A stretch of DNA of 24,957 nucleotides, taken from contig CAYXZP010000027.1 in assembly GCA_964469485.1 (NCBI GenBank), positions 1-24,957 on the forward strand, in the 5' to 3' direction. Positions 1 to 8,122 of this stretch are shown here, piece by piece (positions within the stretch are counted from its first letter, which is position 1; each line of letters begins with the position of its first letter). This DNA comes from CAYXZP01 sp964469485 (GTDB lineage: Bacteria; Desulfobacterota; Binatia; UBA1149; CAYXZP01). A model generated the notes under the pieces. The model worked only from the letters and a program-made list of their open reading frames with translations, did no database searches and was not told the DNA's origin. A program made the translations under genes and the position numbers.

Positions 1-1209
1 ACCGAGGGCGAGCCCTTCCACGGCGGCATGCGCTTTCTCAAGCGCCTCGACTGGCACGAGGACCACGACAGCTTTCTGGCGGCCAAGTTCAAGGCGGCCG
101 GCCTGGTCTCTTTGGGCAAGACCAATACCCCCGCACTGGGCGTGACCGTTACCACCGAGCCCAGGTCCTACGGCCCTTCGCGCAATCCCTGGAACACCAG
201 CCATTCCACCGGTGGCTCGAGCGGCGGCTCGGCGGCTGCCGTGGCCGCCGGCATGGTGCCGCTGGCGCACGCCAGCGACGGCGGCGGGTCCATCCGCATA
301 CCGGCCAGCGAATGCGGCCTAGTCGGTCTCAAGCCGTCGCGTGGCCGCATCTCTCTCGGCCCCGACCGCAACGATTACTGGGCCGGCTGCGTGACCTCGC
401 ACGTGGTCTCGCGCTCCGTGAGGGATTCGGCCGCCATACTCGACTGCATCCACGGCCCCATGCCCGGCGACCCATACGCGGCACCGGCCCCCGGGCGTCC
501 CTACGCCGATGAGCTGACCGAGCGCCCGGCCCGCCTGCGGGCCGGTTTCATGACGGCGCTCCCCGGCGGTGGCCGGCTCGACGCCGAGTGCAAGCGGGCC
601 GTGGAGGAAACGGCCGCGCTCTTGGCCGAGCTCGGTCACGAGGTCGCCGAGGTCCATCCGCCGGCCTTCGACGAGGTCGACGAGTTCCAGCCGGCCTTCA
701 TGACCATCATCACGAGCTGGACGGCTTCGGCCGTCGATGAACTCGAACAGCGCACGGGTGAGAAGATCGCCGAGGGAGAACTCGAACCCGGAACCGCCGT
801 CTTCGTCGAGATGGGCAGGTCTGTCAGCGCCGTCGATTACGTCGATCGCGTGAAATGGCTGGGCGGTTACACCCGTCGCATGGGCGCCTGGTGGGCCTCC
901 GGTTACGACCTGTTGATAACACCGACCCTTGCCGGGCCTCCGCCCGAGATCGGCGAACTGGTTCCCGACGACGACGATCCCACCGGCAAGGGTTTGGCTG
1001 TGTTGGCGCTCATACCCTATACGCCAGCCTTCAACGTGACCGGTCAGCCGGCCATTTCCCTGCCGCTCGCTTCGTGGAAGGGGACGGGCTTGCCGCTCGG
1101 TATACAGCTCGTCGCTGACTATGGCCGCGAGGACCTTCTCATCGGCGTTGCCGGGCAGCTCGAAGAGGCCCGGCCCTGGGCCGGACGCCGCCCGCCTCTG
1201 TTCGCCTGA
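1..1209 (+). CDS. Amidase (amidase signature family), 5' end cut by the window
   Basis: The reading frame is open to base 1, so the true start lies upstream; the ATG at 28 is internal. Family members hydrolyse amides through a Ser-cisSer-Lys triad. The Gly/Ser-rich signature GGSSGGSAAAVAAG is visible (cis-Ser at residue 74 counted from base 1), and the nucleophile lies in DGGGSIRIP (Ser97). The catalytic Lys normally sits about 60-70 residues before the cis-Ser and would fall just outside the window. The C-terminal part (GQPAISLPL, GLPLGIQLVADYGREDLLIGVA) is typical of the family and complete. The physiological substrate cannot be read from the sequence; aryl or acyl amides are all possible. 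It converges on the next gene with a 4-nt gap. Confidence 0.93.
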   Translation, partial: TEGEPFHGGMRFLKRLDWHEDHDSFLAAKFKAAGLVSLGKTNTPALGVTVTTEPRSYGPSRNPWNTSHSTGGSSGGSAAAVAAGMVPLAHASDGGGSIRIPASECGLVGLKPSRGRISLGPDRNDYWAGCVTSHVVSRSVRDSAAILDCIHGPMPGDPYAAPAPGRPYADELTERPARLRAGFMTALPGGGRLDAECKRAVEETAALLAELGHEVAEVHPPAFDEVDEFQPAFMTIITSWTASAVDELEQRTGEKIAEGELEPGTAVFVEMGRSVSAVDYVDRVKWLGGYTRRMGAWWASGYDLLITPTLAGPPPEIGELVPDDDDPTGKGLAVLALIPYTPAFNVTGQPAISLPLASWKGTGLPLGIQLVADYGREDLLIGVAGQLEEARPWAGRRPPLFA

Positions 1210-1213
1210 CAGG

Positions 1214-2635
1214 CTAGCCGGGCAGGCGCGCGAGCGCGCGCAGGACCCGGGCCACACCGGGCGTCAGCTTCTTACGCCGCCAGGCGTCGGCCGCCCGTCG
1301 GATGATCTCGCTTCTGGTCGGGTAGGGAAGAACCGTCTCGGCCAGACCGGCCAGGCCGAGGCCGGCTCGCATTGCCACGGTGACCACGGCTATCAGCTCG
1401 CCGGCCTGGCTGCCGACCATCGTGGCTCCGACAATGCGCCCGCGGCTTCCTTTGACGTGAAGGCGAAGAAAGCCGTTGCGGTCGTCCTCGACGACGAAGC
1501 GGTCGACCCCGGCCACCGGCACCGTGATGCTATCGACGCCCTTTGTCGTGGCAGCCTCGCGTGAACCTATGCCCACGTGGGCGAGTTCCGGGCTGGTGTA
1601 GGTACACCACGGAATGACGAGCCGGCCGGCACGCGCACGGCCGCGAAACAGGGCGTTGCGCAACACCAGGCGGGCCTCCGCGTCGGCCGCATGGGTAAGC
1701 ATGTAAGGTGTCGATGCGACGTCCCCGCAAGCGAACACCCGCGGGTTGGTCGTGCACATGCGATCGTTGACGATAACGCCGCCGCCGCCCCACGAGACGC
1801 CGGCAGCTTCGAGTCCGAGGTCTTCGAGACCGGCCCGCCGGCCGGCGGCGACCACTATCCGGTCCACTTCGACGGGCGCGCCTTCGGACAGTTCAAGCCT
1901 GAGATCTGCGCCCTCGCCGACGACACGCTCCAAGGCGCTAGAGCTGCGGCAGTCCACCCCGTCGCGGGCAAGCGCCGCTTCGACCAGCCGGGCGGCGTCG
2001 CTGTCCTCGCGAGGCAACAGACCCCGTTCGGCCTCCACAATGGTCACACGCCTGCCCATACGGGCAAAGGCCTGGGCAAGCTCGCAGCCGAGGGGCCCGC
2101 CGCCGAGCAGCGCCAGCCGGGCGGGCAGCTCCTCGAGATCGAACACCGTCTCGTTGGTGAGCGGGCGGGCCGCCTCGAGGCCTTCGATGTCCGGGATCGC
2201 AGCCCGGGTGCCCGTGGCGATCACGGCGCGCCTGAAGCGCAGGCCCTGACCACCGACCTCGACGCTGCGCCGGCCCGAGAAGGCCGCGCGTCCGAAGAAC
2301 ATGTGTACTCCGACAGAGGCCAGGCGCGCGGCCGAGTCGTTGGGTGCCAGTTCGAGCCGTGCCTCATCGATGCGTTTGCGAGCTTTATCCCAATCGTCGC
2401 CGCGGGCGGCCGCGGCCAGAAGTGTCTTCGAAGGGACGCACCCGAAGTTCAGGCAGTCTCCGCCGAGCAGACCTTCTTCGATGAGGGCCGTCCGTGCGCC
2501 GAGTCCGGCCGCACCCACGGCCGAGACCAGGCCGGCCGGGCCGCCGCCGATGACCACGAGGTCGTAGAGCGGAAGCGGACGCGGCGATTCCCAATCGGGC
2601 GGGTGAAGTTCGGCGGCCAGCGGCGAGGAGGTCAC
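1214..2635 (-). CDS. FAD-dependent pyridine nucleotide-disulphide oxidoreductase (mercuric reductase/dihydrolipoamide dehydrogenase-like)
   Basis: A 473-residue flavoprotein of the class I disulphide reductase family. The FAD fold is at residues 24-37 (DLVVIGGGPAGLVS). The redox-active cysteine pair is Cys61/Cys66 in GGDCLNFGCVPSKT. An NAD(P)-binding motif follows (LGGGPLGCELAQAFARMG), then the second FAD motif (TNPRVFACGDV) and a C-terminal dimerisation domain. The C-terminal motif reads YPTRSE where dihydrolipoamide dehydrogenase has HPTxSE. The catalytic His is therefore absent and lipoamide reduction is unlikely. There is no N-terminal MerA metal-binding domain and no C-terminal Cys pair. 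The GTG start at 2635 overlaps the upstream stop as GTGA. The frame stays open to 3097 but only shadows the upstream gene there. It is translationally coupled to the TVP38 gene, a known pairing and in some bacteria a fusion. Substrate unknown. Confidence 0.9.
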   Translation of the reverse strand: MTSSPLAAELHPPDWESPRPLPLYDLVVIGGGPAGLVSAVGAAGLGARTALIEEGLLGGDCLNFGCVPSKTLLAAAARGDDWDKARKRIDEARLELAPNDSAARLASVGVHMFFGRAAFSGRRSVEVGGQGLRFRRAVIATGTRAAIPDIEGLEAARPLTNETVFDLEELPARLALLGGGPLGCELAQAFARMGRRVTIVEAERGLLPREDSDAARLVEAALARDGVDCRSSSALERVVGEGADLRLELSEGAPVEVDRIVVAAGRRAGLEDLGLEAAGVSWGGGGVIVNDRMCTTNPRVFACGDVASTPYMLTHAADAEARLVLRNALFRGRARAGRLVIPWCTYTSPELAHVGIGSREAATTKGVDSITVPVAGVDRFVVEDDRNGFLRLHVKGSRGRIVGATMVGSQAGELIAVVTVAMRAGLGLAGLAETVLPYPTRSEIIRRAADAWRRKKLTPGVARVLRALARLPG

Positions 2636-3258
2636 GGGCCGTCCTCCTGTCCGGTCCCGGTCTCTATGCGGCCAAGCTCGCGGCCGGCCGCGCGTGTCAG
2701 CATGACCACGGCCGCCACTGTGGCCCCGAGGCCGGCGGCGATCCAGATCCAGTAACCGGCTCCGTGGTCCTGTGGGCGGCCGGCTGCGGCTGCGAGCACG
2801 CTGCCGCCGAGCTTGCCGTAATAGACGTACATCAAGGCGCCGGGGAGCATCGCGATGCAGGCAATGCTGTTCTGTCTTAGCGAGAGACCGGTAAGTCCGA
2901 GCGCGTAGTTGAGGACGTTGAAGGGCAGAATGGGCGAGAGCCTCAGCAGTACGGCCACACGGAGCCCCTCGCCGGCCATGGCCCGGTCGACGGCCTCGAA
3001 GCGTGGGCGCTTTCTTATAGCGCGTTCGAAGGGGCGGCGTCCGAGGTATCTGGCGATCAGGAAGGAGCCGGTGGCGCCGAGCGTGGCGCCCGTCCACGCG
3101 TACAGGGTTCCCAGGCCCAGTCCGTAGAGGACGCCGGCGGCCATCGTGAACAAGGAGCCCGGCAGCATGGCCATGGTCGCCACCGCGTACAGGGCTATGA
3201 ACAGCAGCGCAGAAGGGCCCTGCCCGGCGGCCAGGTAGTCGAGGATGCGCTCGGCCAT
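2632..3258 (-). CDS. TVP38/TMEM64 (VTT/DedA-superfamily) membrane protein
   Basis: A 208-residue polytopic membrane protein of the VTT family. Hydrophobic segments lie near residues 15-35, 40-75, 125-150 and 165-190. Family marks include LPGSLFTMAAGVLYG with following glycines near residues 32-50, FLIARYLGRRPFE, and the re-entrant segment RLSPILPFNVLNYALGLT near residue 105, with the conserved Arg and Pro-x-Asn. Family members are linked to lipid scrambling or transport at the inner membrane. Its role here is unknown. It is the first gene of a two-gene operon with the flavoprotein downstream (GTGA overlap). The C-terminal tail beyond the last segment is short and basic. The start ATG at 3258 gives a normal family length. 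Confidence 0.9.
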   Translation of the reverse strand: MAERILDYLAAGQGPSALLFIALYAVATMAMLPGSLFTMAAGVLYGLGLGTLYAWTGATLGATGSFLIARYLGRRPFERAIRKRPRFEAVDRAMAGEGLRVAVLLRLSPILPFNVLNYALGLTGLSLRQNSIACIAMLPGALMYVYYGKLGGSVLAAAAGRPQDHGAGYWIWIAAGLGATVAAVVMLTRAAGRELGRIETGTGQEDGP

Positions 3259-3301
3259 CGGCGTATGGTTGCCGATGGCGGCCGCGCGTCCAAGGGCCGG
3301 C

Positions 3302-3329
3302 TTGAAGCCTTTGGTGTGCGCGATATCTT
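3302..3329 (+). promoter_or_regulatory. Predicted sigma70-type promoter of the M48 protease gene
   Basis: TTGAAG (3302-3307) and TATCTT (3324-3329) are separated by 16 nt. The -10 ends 7 nt before the GTG at 3337, so transcription would begin at or next to the start codon (leaderless). This helps choose GTG 3337 over the in-frame ATG at 3265, which would lie upstream of the -35. Read from sequence only. Confidence 0.45.
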
Positions 3330-3336
3330 TGCCTTC

Positions 3337-4419
3337 GTGCCCAGGGCCCCCGGACAGGTGACAGCCGTGCTGCTCGTAGCCGCCCTCGGGCTCGGTGCCT
3401 GCGGCCCCGAGCTGAGGCGTCCCAGGATCGAGACCGCGTCGGTGGACCGCGAGACCGAGCGGCAGATGGAAATGGCCCTCGGTCTCTGGTTCGGCAGGAA
3501 CGAACGGCTACAGAAGGTCGCCTGGCGGCTTGTCAGCGACGGCGCGCCGCTGTGTGGCGAGGCCGTGGAGGCGGGCTTCGGCATGGGGTGGATATCGGAT
3601 ACGGCCCTGCCCGAACGTTTTCGGGCTGTTGCCCGCAAGCGTTTCGGCATCGACTCGAAGCCTCGGGTGCACGGGATAGTGCCCGGCTCGCCGGCGGCAA
3701 GGGCCGGCCTCGAGGATGGTGACGAGATAGTTAGCGTCGACGGCAAGGACGTCACCAGCGCGGCCGATGTTGCGCGCGCGATGGAGGGTCTGACCGGCCG
3801 GCGGTTGTCGCTGGTGGTGCTCACGGCCGGTGGCGAGCACCGCGTGGAGCTGGACGGTGTCGAGCGCTGTCGTTACCCCGTCTTTCTCGATCTCTCGGAC
3901 GCGATAAACGCTTTCGCCGACGGAAACAGGGTGGGGATCACGACCGGCATGATGCGATTCGTGGAAAGCGACGACGAGCTGGCCCTGGTCGTCGGTCACG
4001 AGCTGGCACACAACGTCGAACAGCACGTGGACAAGCAGCAGGTCAACACTCTGACCGGCCTCCTGCTCGGCGCGCTCGTCGATGCCGGGGCCGCCGCCGC
4101 CGGGGTCGACACCCGCGGTGCCGGCCGTGAGTTGGGCGGCCGCGTGGGTCAGGGCGCCTATTCGAGGGATTTCGAGTCCGAGGCCGATTACCTCGGTTGC
4201 TACTTCGCCGCGCGTGCGGGCTATGACATTTCGCCGGCCACTCTCATGTGGCGTCGCATGGCCGCCGAACATCCGGCCTCGATAAGCGGTGGCGGCTTTC
4301 TGGCCAGTCACCCGGCCACTTCCGAGCGGGCCGTGGCGCTCGAACGGACGGTGGAAGAGATCGGGCTCAAACGGGCCCGTGGCGACGAGCTTGTTCCCGA
4401 ACGGCTCGACCGCGACTAG
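3337..4419 (+). CDS. Lipoprotein PDZ-M48 family zinc metalloprotease
   Basis: Using the GTG at 3337 gives 360 residues. They begin with a short basic start, a hydrophobic stretch (TAVLLVAALGLGAC) and a lipobox LGAC with Cys22, so this is a predicted lipoprotein. A PDZ-like domain spans about residues 110-175 (GIVPGSPAARAGLEDGDEIV). The M48 peptidase domain follows, with the zinc motif HELAH (His221, Glu222, His225) and the third ligand in FESEADYLG (Glu280). A glycine/alanine-rich membrane-like stretch separates the two zinc motifs. The family includes BepA/Oma1-type envelope quality-control proteases. The PDZ domain ahead of the peptidase may tether or regulate substrates. An in-frame ATG at 3265 exists but would bury the signal sequence at residues 34-46. 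The gene is divergent from the TVP38 gene and converges on the desaturase gene with a 9-nt gap. Confidence 0.88.
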   Translation: MPRAPGQVTAVLLVAALGLGACGPELRRPRIETASVDRETERQMEMALGLWFGRNERLQKVAWRLVSDGAPLCGEAVEAGFGMGWISDTALPERFRAVARKRFGIDSKPRVHGIVPGSPAARAGLEDGDEIVSVDGKDVTSAADVARAMEGLTGRRLSLVVLTAGGEHRVELDGVERCRYPVFLDLSDAINAFADGNRVGITTGMMRFVESDDELALVVGHELAHNVEQHVDKQQVNTLTGLLLGALVDAGAAAAGVDTRGAGRELGGRVGQGAYSRDFESEADYLGCYFAARAGYDISPATLMWRRMAAEHPASISGGGFLASHPATSERAVALERTVEEIGLKRARGDELVPERLDRD

Positions 4420-4428
4420 GCTTCCCGC

Positions 4429-5397
4429 TCAGGTCTTCGAAGAGGCCAGCCGCAGGACGTTCAAATAACCCGGGGCCACCGAGGCGTTCTCCAGCAGGCC
4501 GGCCCGTTCGAGCATGCGGTGCATGGCGGGAAGCTTGTAGTGGGGAACGGCCACCAGGAGATGGTGTTCGAGGTGATAGTTGACGCGGTTGGGGGCCACC
4601 ACGAGACGTTCCCACCACGAGGCGCGTGTCGTTCGCGTGTTGGTCATGTGGTCGGCCGGGTCGAGCGGCATCGAGTGCTCGGCGATGGAGCGAATGCGCA
4701 TGACCAGACTGTAGGTCGTCATCCAGGCTCCGGCCCACAGCAGGTAGAGGGCCGGGTGGCCGAGCGCCCAGAGCAGGGCCAGCAGCAGGCTGTTGGTCAC
4801 GATCATGCCGACAAGCGCACTGGTCCCGTCGCCCCGGCGCCGGCTCATCTCGCTCATCGAAAGGCGGCCGCCCTCCTTGCCGGCACCGCCGAGGTCGCGG
4901 CGAAGCGTTATCTTTGCCCGCTTCCAGCCGGTCTGTCCGGACAGGTCACGCCAGACCTTGCGGCGCATGCTCGCACGGGTGATCGGGAAGGGGGAGGCCA
5001 GGGCAAGGTCGGGATCCTCGTCGGTCCAGTTGTTGGTGTGGTGCTGCAGATGGTAGGCCCGGTAGGGGCGCAGATCGGCCCAGGCGGGATAGGCGCAAAG
5101 CCAGTTGGCCGCCCAATCGTTGACGCGCTTGTTGCTGAAAAGCGTCCAGTGCGCGGCCTCGTGCATGAGGACGGTCAGTCCGAGTTGGCGGGTACCGATG
5201 ATGAAGAGCGCGATGATGATGGTCAGCAGGTTGGGTCTCGTCGCGACCAGCGCCATGGATGCGGCGACCAGCGCCCAGTCAATGCCGAGCGAAAGCCAGG
5301 AGCGCCAGTCCTGCATTTCGAGGACCCGGTCGAGTTCTTCTTGCGGAACGGCCTCTAGCCAGGCCTTGTTCGGGGTCCACTCTTCCGTCGTAGCCAT
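4429..5397 (-). CDS. Membrane fatty acid desaturase (three histidine boxes)
   Basis: A 322-residue integral membrane di-iron enzyme. All three histidine boxes are present: HEAAH (His79, His83), HLQHH (His116, 119, 120) and HLEHH (His275, 278, 279), with a further His at 241 in SIAEHSM. Hydrophobic pairs lie at about 38-70 and 195-235. Relatives introduce double bonds or hydroxyl groups into lipids or carotenoids with O2 and an electron donor. No fused cytochrome b5 or ferredoxin domain is seen, so the electron donor must be encoded elsewhere. The start at 5397 gives MATTEEW; an in-frame ATG at 5439 would add 14 residues and overlap the upstream divergent gene's RBS and promoter region. The exact substrate is unknown. 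The gene converges on the M48 gene. Confidence 0.9.
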   Translation of the reverse strand: MATTEEWTPNKAWLEAVPQEELDRVLEMQDWRSWLSLGIDWALVAASMALVATRPNLLTIIIALFIIGTRQLGLTVLMHEAAHWTLFSNKRVNDWAANWLCAYPAWADLRPYRAYHLQHHTNNWTDEDPDLALASPFPITRASMRRKVWRDLSGQTGWKRAKITLRRDLGGAGKEGGRLSMSEMSRRRGDGTSALVGMIVTNSLLLALLWALGHPALYLLWAGAWMTTYSLVMRIRSIAEHSMPLDPADHMTNTRTTRASWWERLVVAPNRVNYHLEHHLLVAVPHYKLPAMHRMLERAGLLENASVAPGYLNVLRLASSKT

Positions 5398-5401
5398 GGT
5401 G

Positions 5402-5410
5402 CCTATACCA
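5402..5410 (-). promoter_or_regulatory. Predicted extended -10 element of the desaturase gene
   Basis: On the minus strand TGG-TATAGG (5410 to 5402) is an extended -10 (TGn plus hexamer) ending only 4 nt before the ATG at 5397. I find no good -35, as expected for an extended -10. Transcription from it would be leaderless. The same bases read on the plus strand give TATACC/TACCAT (5404-5411), a possible -10 for the divergent hydrolase gene. The segment is flanked by the inverted repeat ATGGT (5396-5400) / ACCAT (5407-5411). Confidence 0.35.
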
Positions 5411-5431
5411 TCATGCGCCCCTAGCCCGAGC

Positions 5432-5436
5432 GGAGG
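5432..5436 (+). promoter_or_regulatory. Ribosome binding site GGAGG deciding the GTG start at 5442
   Basis: GGAGG lies 5 nt before the GTG at 5442. It is one of the few clear Shine-Dalgarno sites in the window and supports this GTG as the start of the alpha/beta hydrolase. Confidence 0.7.
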
Positions 5437-5441
5437 CAAAC

Positions 5442-6449
5442 GTGTCCAAAGCGGCCGTATATTCCCTTTCCCTCTTTGTCCTTCTCCTTTTTGCCCTCGG
5501 CATCCTCGGGCTCGGCCAGGGCCGCCGTACCGGCTTGGCCGTCGCGCGCTATCCGGCCGAGGGGCGTTTCGTCGAGGTCGACGGCGTGAGGCTCCACTAC
5601 GAGGAGGCAGGCCGCGGCAGGCCGGTGCTTCTCATCCACGGTTCGCCGGGACTTACTCGTGACTTCAAGGTCGTGCCGCCGGCGGGCCCCGAGGAGGGCG
5701 ACGCCGGGCTCAGCCTCTTCGAGGACCTATCACGCGACCACCGTGTGATCGCGGTGGACCGCCCGGGCCACGGTTGGAGCGGGTTGGACGGCGGCAAGGG
5801 CGCAGGCCTGCTTCGCCAGGCCGAGCTGATGGCCGGGTTCCTCAAAAAGATCGGCGCATCGCCGGCGACCGTCGTCGGGCACAGTTACGGCGGTTGCCTG
5901 ACGCTGGCCATGGCCGTCGAGCACGGCGAGCACGTCGAGGCGGCCGTCATTGCCGGCGCGCCAGCCTACAGCGATGCCTTTACGGTCGAAGCGATCGAGC
6001 TGCTGAGCGCCCGTCCCGTCATCGGACCGCTCATGAACTGGACGATCAGCGGCCTGCTCGCATCGTCGATCATCCACGACGGGCTCACCGAGGCCTTCGC
6101 CCCTGATCCCATCCCGGAGGGTTACGAAGAGATGTTCGCGATCTTTGCGGCCCGTCCCCTCAACCTCTACCAGCGGGCCTACGAGCTTGGCCGTCTCGGG
6201 CCGGAACTCGACCGTATCTCGCGTTCTTATTCGGAGTTGGACCTGCCGTTGACGATCGTGCTGGGCTCGGTGGACTCGGCAGGCGTGCGCAAAAGCGCGG
6301 CACGCCTGTCCGATTCCTTCTTCGGTCAGCTAAGGGTCCGCAACATCCGCGACCTCGGTCACGAGATCCCGCATCTAAGGCCCGAGCTTCTCGCCTATGA
6401 GGTCAGGGGCGTTACCAGGGGGGCCAGGGCCGCGGGCACCGGCGGCTGA
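5442..6449 (+). CDS. Membrane-anchored alpha/beta hydrolase
   Basis: A 335-residue alpha/beta-fold hydrolase with an N-terminal hydrophobic anchor or signal segment (residues 5-25), so it probably faces the periplasm. The oxyanion-hole motif is HGSPG (66-70). The nucleophile elbow GHSYGG has Ser148. The acid is probably Asp278 (VLGSVDS) and the base His307 (DLGHEIPH). Strand motif VIAVDRPGHGWSG is typical of the family. There is an acidic, glycine-rich insertion at about 80-90 (GPEEGDAG). The substrate could be an ester, lactone or epoxide; the sequence does not decide. The gene is divergent from the desaturase gene (44 nt between starts) and converges on the acyl-CoA ligase gene (8 nt between stops). 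Confidence 0.88.
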   Translation: MSKAAVYSLSLFVLLLFALGILGLGQGRRTGLAVARYPAEGRFVEVDGVRLHYEEAGRGRPVLLIHGSPGLTRDFKVVPPAGPEEGDAGLSLFEDLSRDHRVIAVDRPGHGWSGLDGGKGAGLLRQAELMAGFLKKIGASPATVVGHSYGGCLTLAMAVEHGEHVEAAVIAGAPAYSDAFTVEAIELLSARPVIGPLMNWTISGLLASSIIHDGLTEAFAPDPIPEGYEEMFAIFAARPLNLYQRAYELGRLGPELDRISRSYSELDLPLTIVLGSVDSAGVRKSAARLSDSFFGQLRVRNIRDLGHEIPHLRPELLAYEVRGVTRGARAAGTGG

Positions 6450-6457
6450 GGCGGCCG

Positions 6458-8083
6458 TCAGGACGGGCCCGCCAGCTGCTTGGCCTTGGCCGTCACCCCT
6501 TTGTAGTCCATCTTGCCCGAGGGCGAGCGGCCGAGGCTTTCGACGGTGAAGATACGCTTGGGAACCTTGTAGCCGGCAAGCACCGAACGCACGTGGTCAC
6601 GCAGTACGGTCTCCTCCGGGCTATCGTCGCCGGCCGCGGTGACCAGCGCTGTCACGGCCTGGCCCCATTTCTCGTCGGGCAGTCCGACCACCGCCGCGTC
6701 CTCGACGGCCTCGTGCCGCTTGAGTATCTCTTCGATCTCCTCGGGGAACACCTTTTCGCCGCCGGTGTTGATGCAACCCGAACCGCGGCCGAGCAGGATC
6801 ATGGTTCCATCGGTTTCGACCCGGGCATAGTCGCCCGGGATCGAGTAGCGCACCCCGTCTATGGTCGGGAAGGTGCGGGCCGTTTTTTCCTCGTCCTTGT
6901 AATAACCGAGCGGAATGGCGCCCGAGCGCGCGATACGGCCACGTTCTTGGCTTCCGGGCTCTATCTCACGGTCGTCGTCGCTGAACACCTTGACCCGGTC
7001 GCCGATTTTGAAGGTGCCGATGCTGTAGGTCTCGTTGGCCGTTGTTATCGAACTGCCGAACCCGGTGGCCTCCGAGGAACCCAGGGAGTCGACCAGCACC
7101 ATGCCGGGATGATGCGCGAGCAGGGCCTTCTTGTTCTCCGGCGACCACATCACGCCCGAGGAAACAATGATAAAAAGGTTCGCCAGGTCGTAGCTCTGCT
7201 CGTCGAGCGCCTCGAGCATGGGGCGCGCGAACACGTCGCCGACTATTGCGATCGAATTGACCTTCTTCTCGGCCACCGCGCGCCACAGCGCGTGAGCGTC
7301 GAGTGTGTGGGAGCCGACCGTAACGATGCTGCCGCCCAGCATCAGGGCGTTGAGCGCCGTGAGCAGGCCGGTTCCGTGCATGAGAGGGCAGGCCGGCATG
7401 AGACGCATGAGCCCTTCGCCCGCTTCCACCTTCGCGAGGTGCTCGTCAAGGTCGGCCGGTTTGCCCTCGGCCGTCAAGGGATCGCCTCCGCCTCCGAGGC
7501 TGGTCCAGATATCGGTCTGCCGCCACATCACGCCCTTGGGCATGCCGGTGGTCCCGCCCGTATAAAGGAAGAGAAGGTCGTCGGGGCTGCGCTCGTTACC
7601 GAGCGGGCCGTCGTCGCCGGATAGGGCCGCCTCCCAAGTGATAGCGCCGGCCACCCCGGGCTCACCGTCGTCGAGCTGCACGAACTGCGTGAGTTTTGGC
7701 AGACCGCCTCGCAGGCGTTCGAGGTTGGGACCGAAGCCGGCCTCGAAGACCACCGCGACCGAGTCCGAGTTGTCGAAGATGTATGAAAGTTCCTCGTCGC
7801 GGTAGCGGTAGTTGATGTTGACGGGCACCAGGCGGGCCTTGAAGCAGGCGGCCAGCGTGACCGTGTACTCGGGGCGGTTGTAGGAATAGATGGCGACCTT
7901 GTCGCCGGTCCCGGCGCCGCCCTCGAGCAGACGCCGGGCAAGCGCGTTGGACTGCCGGTCGAGCTCGCCCCATGTGAGCACCGTGTCTTCGTGAAGCACC
8001 GCCTCGCGGTCCGACGCCACACGGGCGACGCCCTCGAACACGTCGCCGAGGTTCCAGATGTCCTGTTTCACCGTTTTCGTCAT
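6458..8083 (-). CDS. Acyl-CoA synthetase (FadD19/FadD17-like AMP-binding ligase)
   Basis: A 541-residue ATP-dependent acyl-CoA ligase of the ANL superfamily. The AMP-binding P-loop is FLYTGGTTGMPKGVMW. The acyl/adenylate signature is DSLGSSEATGFGSS, the hinge region is YARVETDGTMILLGRGS, and the motif INTGGEKVFPEEIEE follows. The C-terminal catalytic Lys lies in RSPSGKMDYK. The overall pattern resembles mycobacterial FadD17/FadD19-type ligases, which activate steroid side-chain and other bulky carboxylates; that substrate assignment is by family analogy only. It is a paralogue of the ligase at 11495-13135 but clearly diverged (INTGG versus INSGG, YKGV versus YRWAKE). The start ATG at 8083 (MTKTVKQDIW) is preferred over the in-frame ATG at 8119 because a good promoter lies between them. 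Confidence 0.92.
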   Translation of the reverse strand: MTKTVKQDIWNLGDVFEGVARVASDREAVLHEDTVLTWGELDRQSNALARRLLEGGAGTGDKVAIYSYNRPEYTVTLAACFKARLVPVNINYRYRDEELSYIFDNSDSVAVVFEAGFGPNLERLRGGLPKLTQFVQLDDGEPGVAGAITWEAALSGDDGPLGNERSPDDLLFLYTGGTTGMPKGVMWRQTDIWTSLGGGGDPLTAEGKPADLDEHLAKVEAGEGLMRLMPACPLMHGTGLLTALNALMLGGSIVTVGSHTLDAHALWRAVAEKKVNSIAIVGDVFARPMLEALDEQSYDLANLFIIVSSGVMWSPENKKALLAHHPGMVLVDSLGSSEATGFGSSITTANETYSIGTFKIGDRVKVFSDDDREIEPGSQERGRIARSGAIPLGYYKDEEKTARTFPTIDGVRYSIPGDYARVETDGTMILLGRGSGCINTGGEKVFPEEIEEILKRHEAVEDAAVVGLPDEKWGQAVTALVTAAGDDSPEETVLRDHVRSVLAGYKVPKRIFTVESLGRSPSGKMDYKGVTAKAKQLAGPS

Positions 8084-8091
8084 GGCCGCTG

Positions 8092-8119
8092 AGTATATCC
8101 GCGCGTGCCCGGCTGGCAA
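8092..8119 (-). promoter_or_regulatory. Predicted strong sigma70-type promoter of the acyl-CoA ligase gene
   Basis: On the minus strand TTGCCA (8119-8114) and TATACT (8097-8092) are 16 nt apart, the best promoter match in the window. Only 8 nt separate the -10 from the ATG at 8083, so the mRNA would have a leader of about 0-3 nt. No Shine-Dalgarno sequence is present, consistent with that. Confidence 0.55.
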
Positions 8120-8122
8120 GGC

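Noticed and set aside
1222..1245. GC-rich inverted repeat (gcgcgcgagcgcgcgc) as a terminator of the amidase gene
   Set aside because: It lies inside the coding end of the minus-strand flavoprotein gene, has almost no loop and no T-tract; alternating GC gives such repeats by chance.
1577..2755. 392-codon plus-strand open frame opposite the flavoprotein gene
   Set aside because: It has no recognisable motifs and mirrors a well-conserved gene on the other strand; high GC makes long shadow frames.
2636..3097. N-terminal extension of the flavoprotein by about 154 codons
   Set aside because: The extension is Arg-rich nonsense in the shadow of the TVP38 gene; the GTGA-coupled start at 2635 begins just before the FAD motif.
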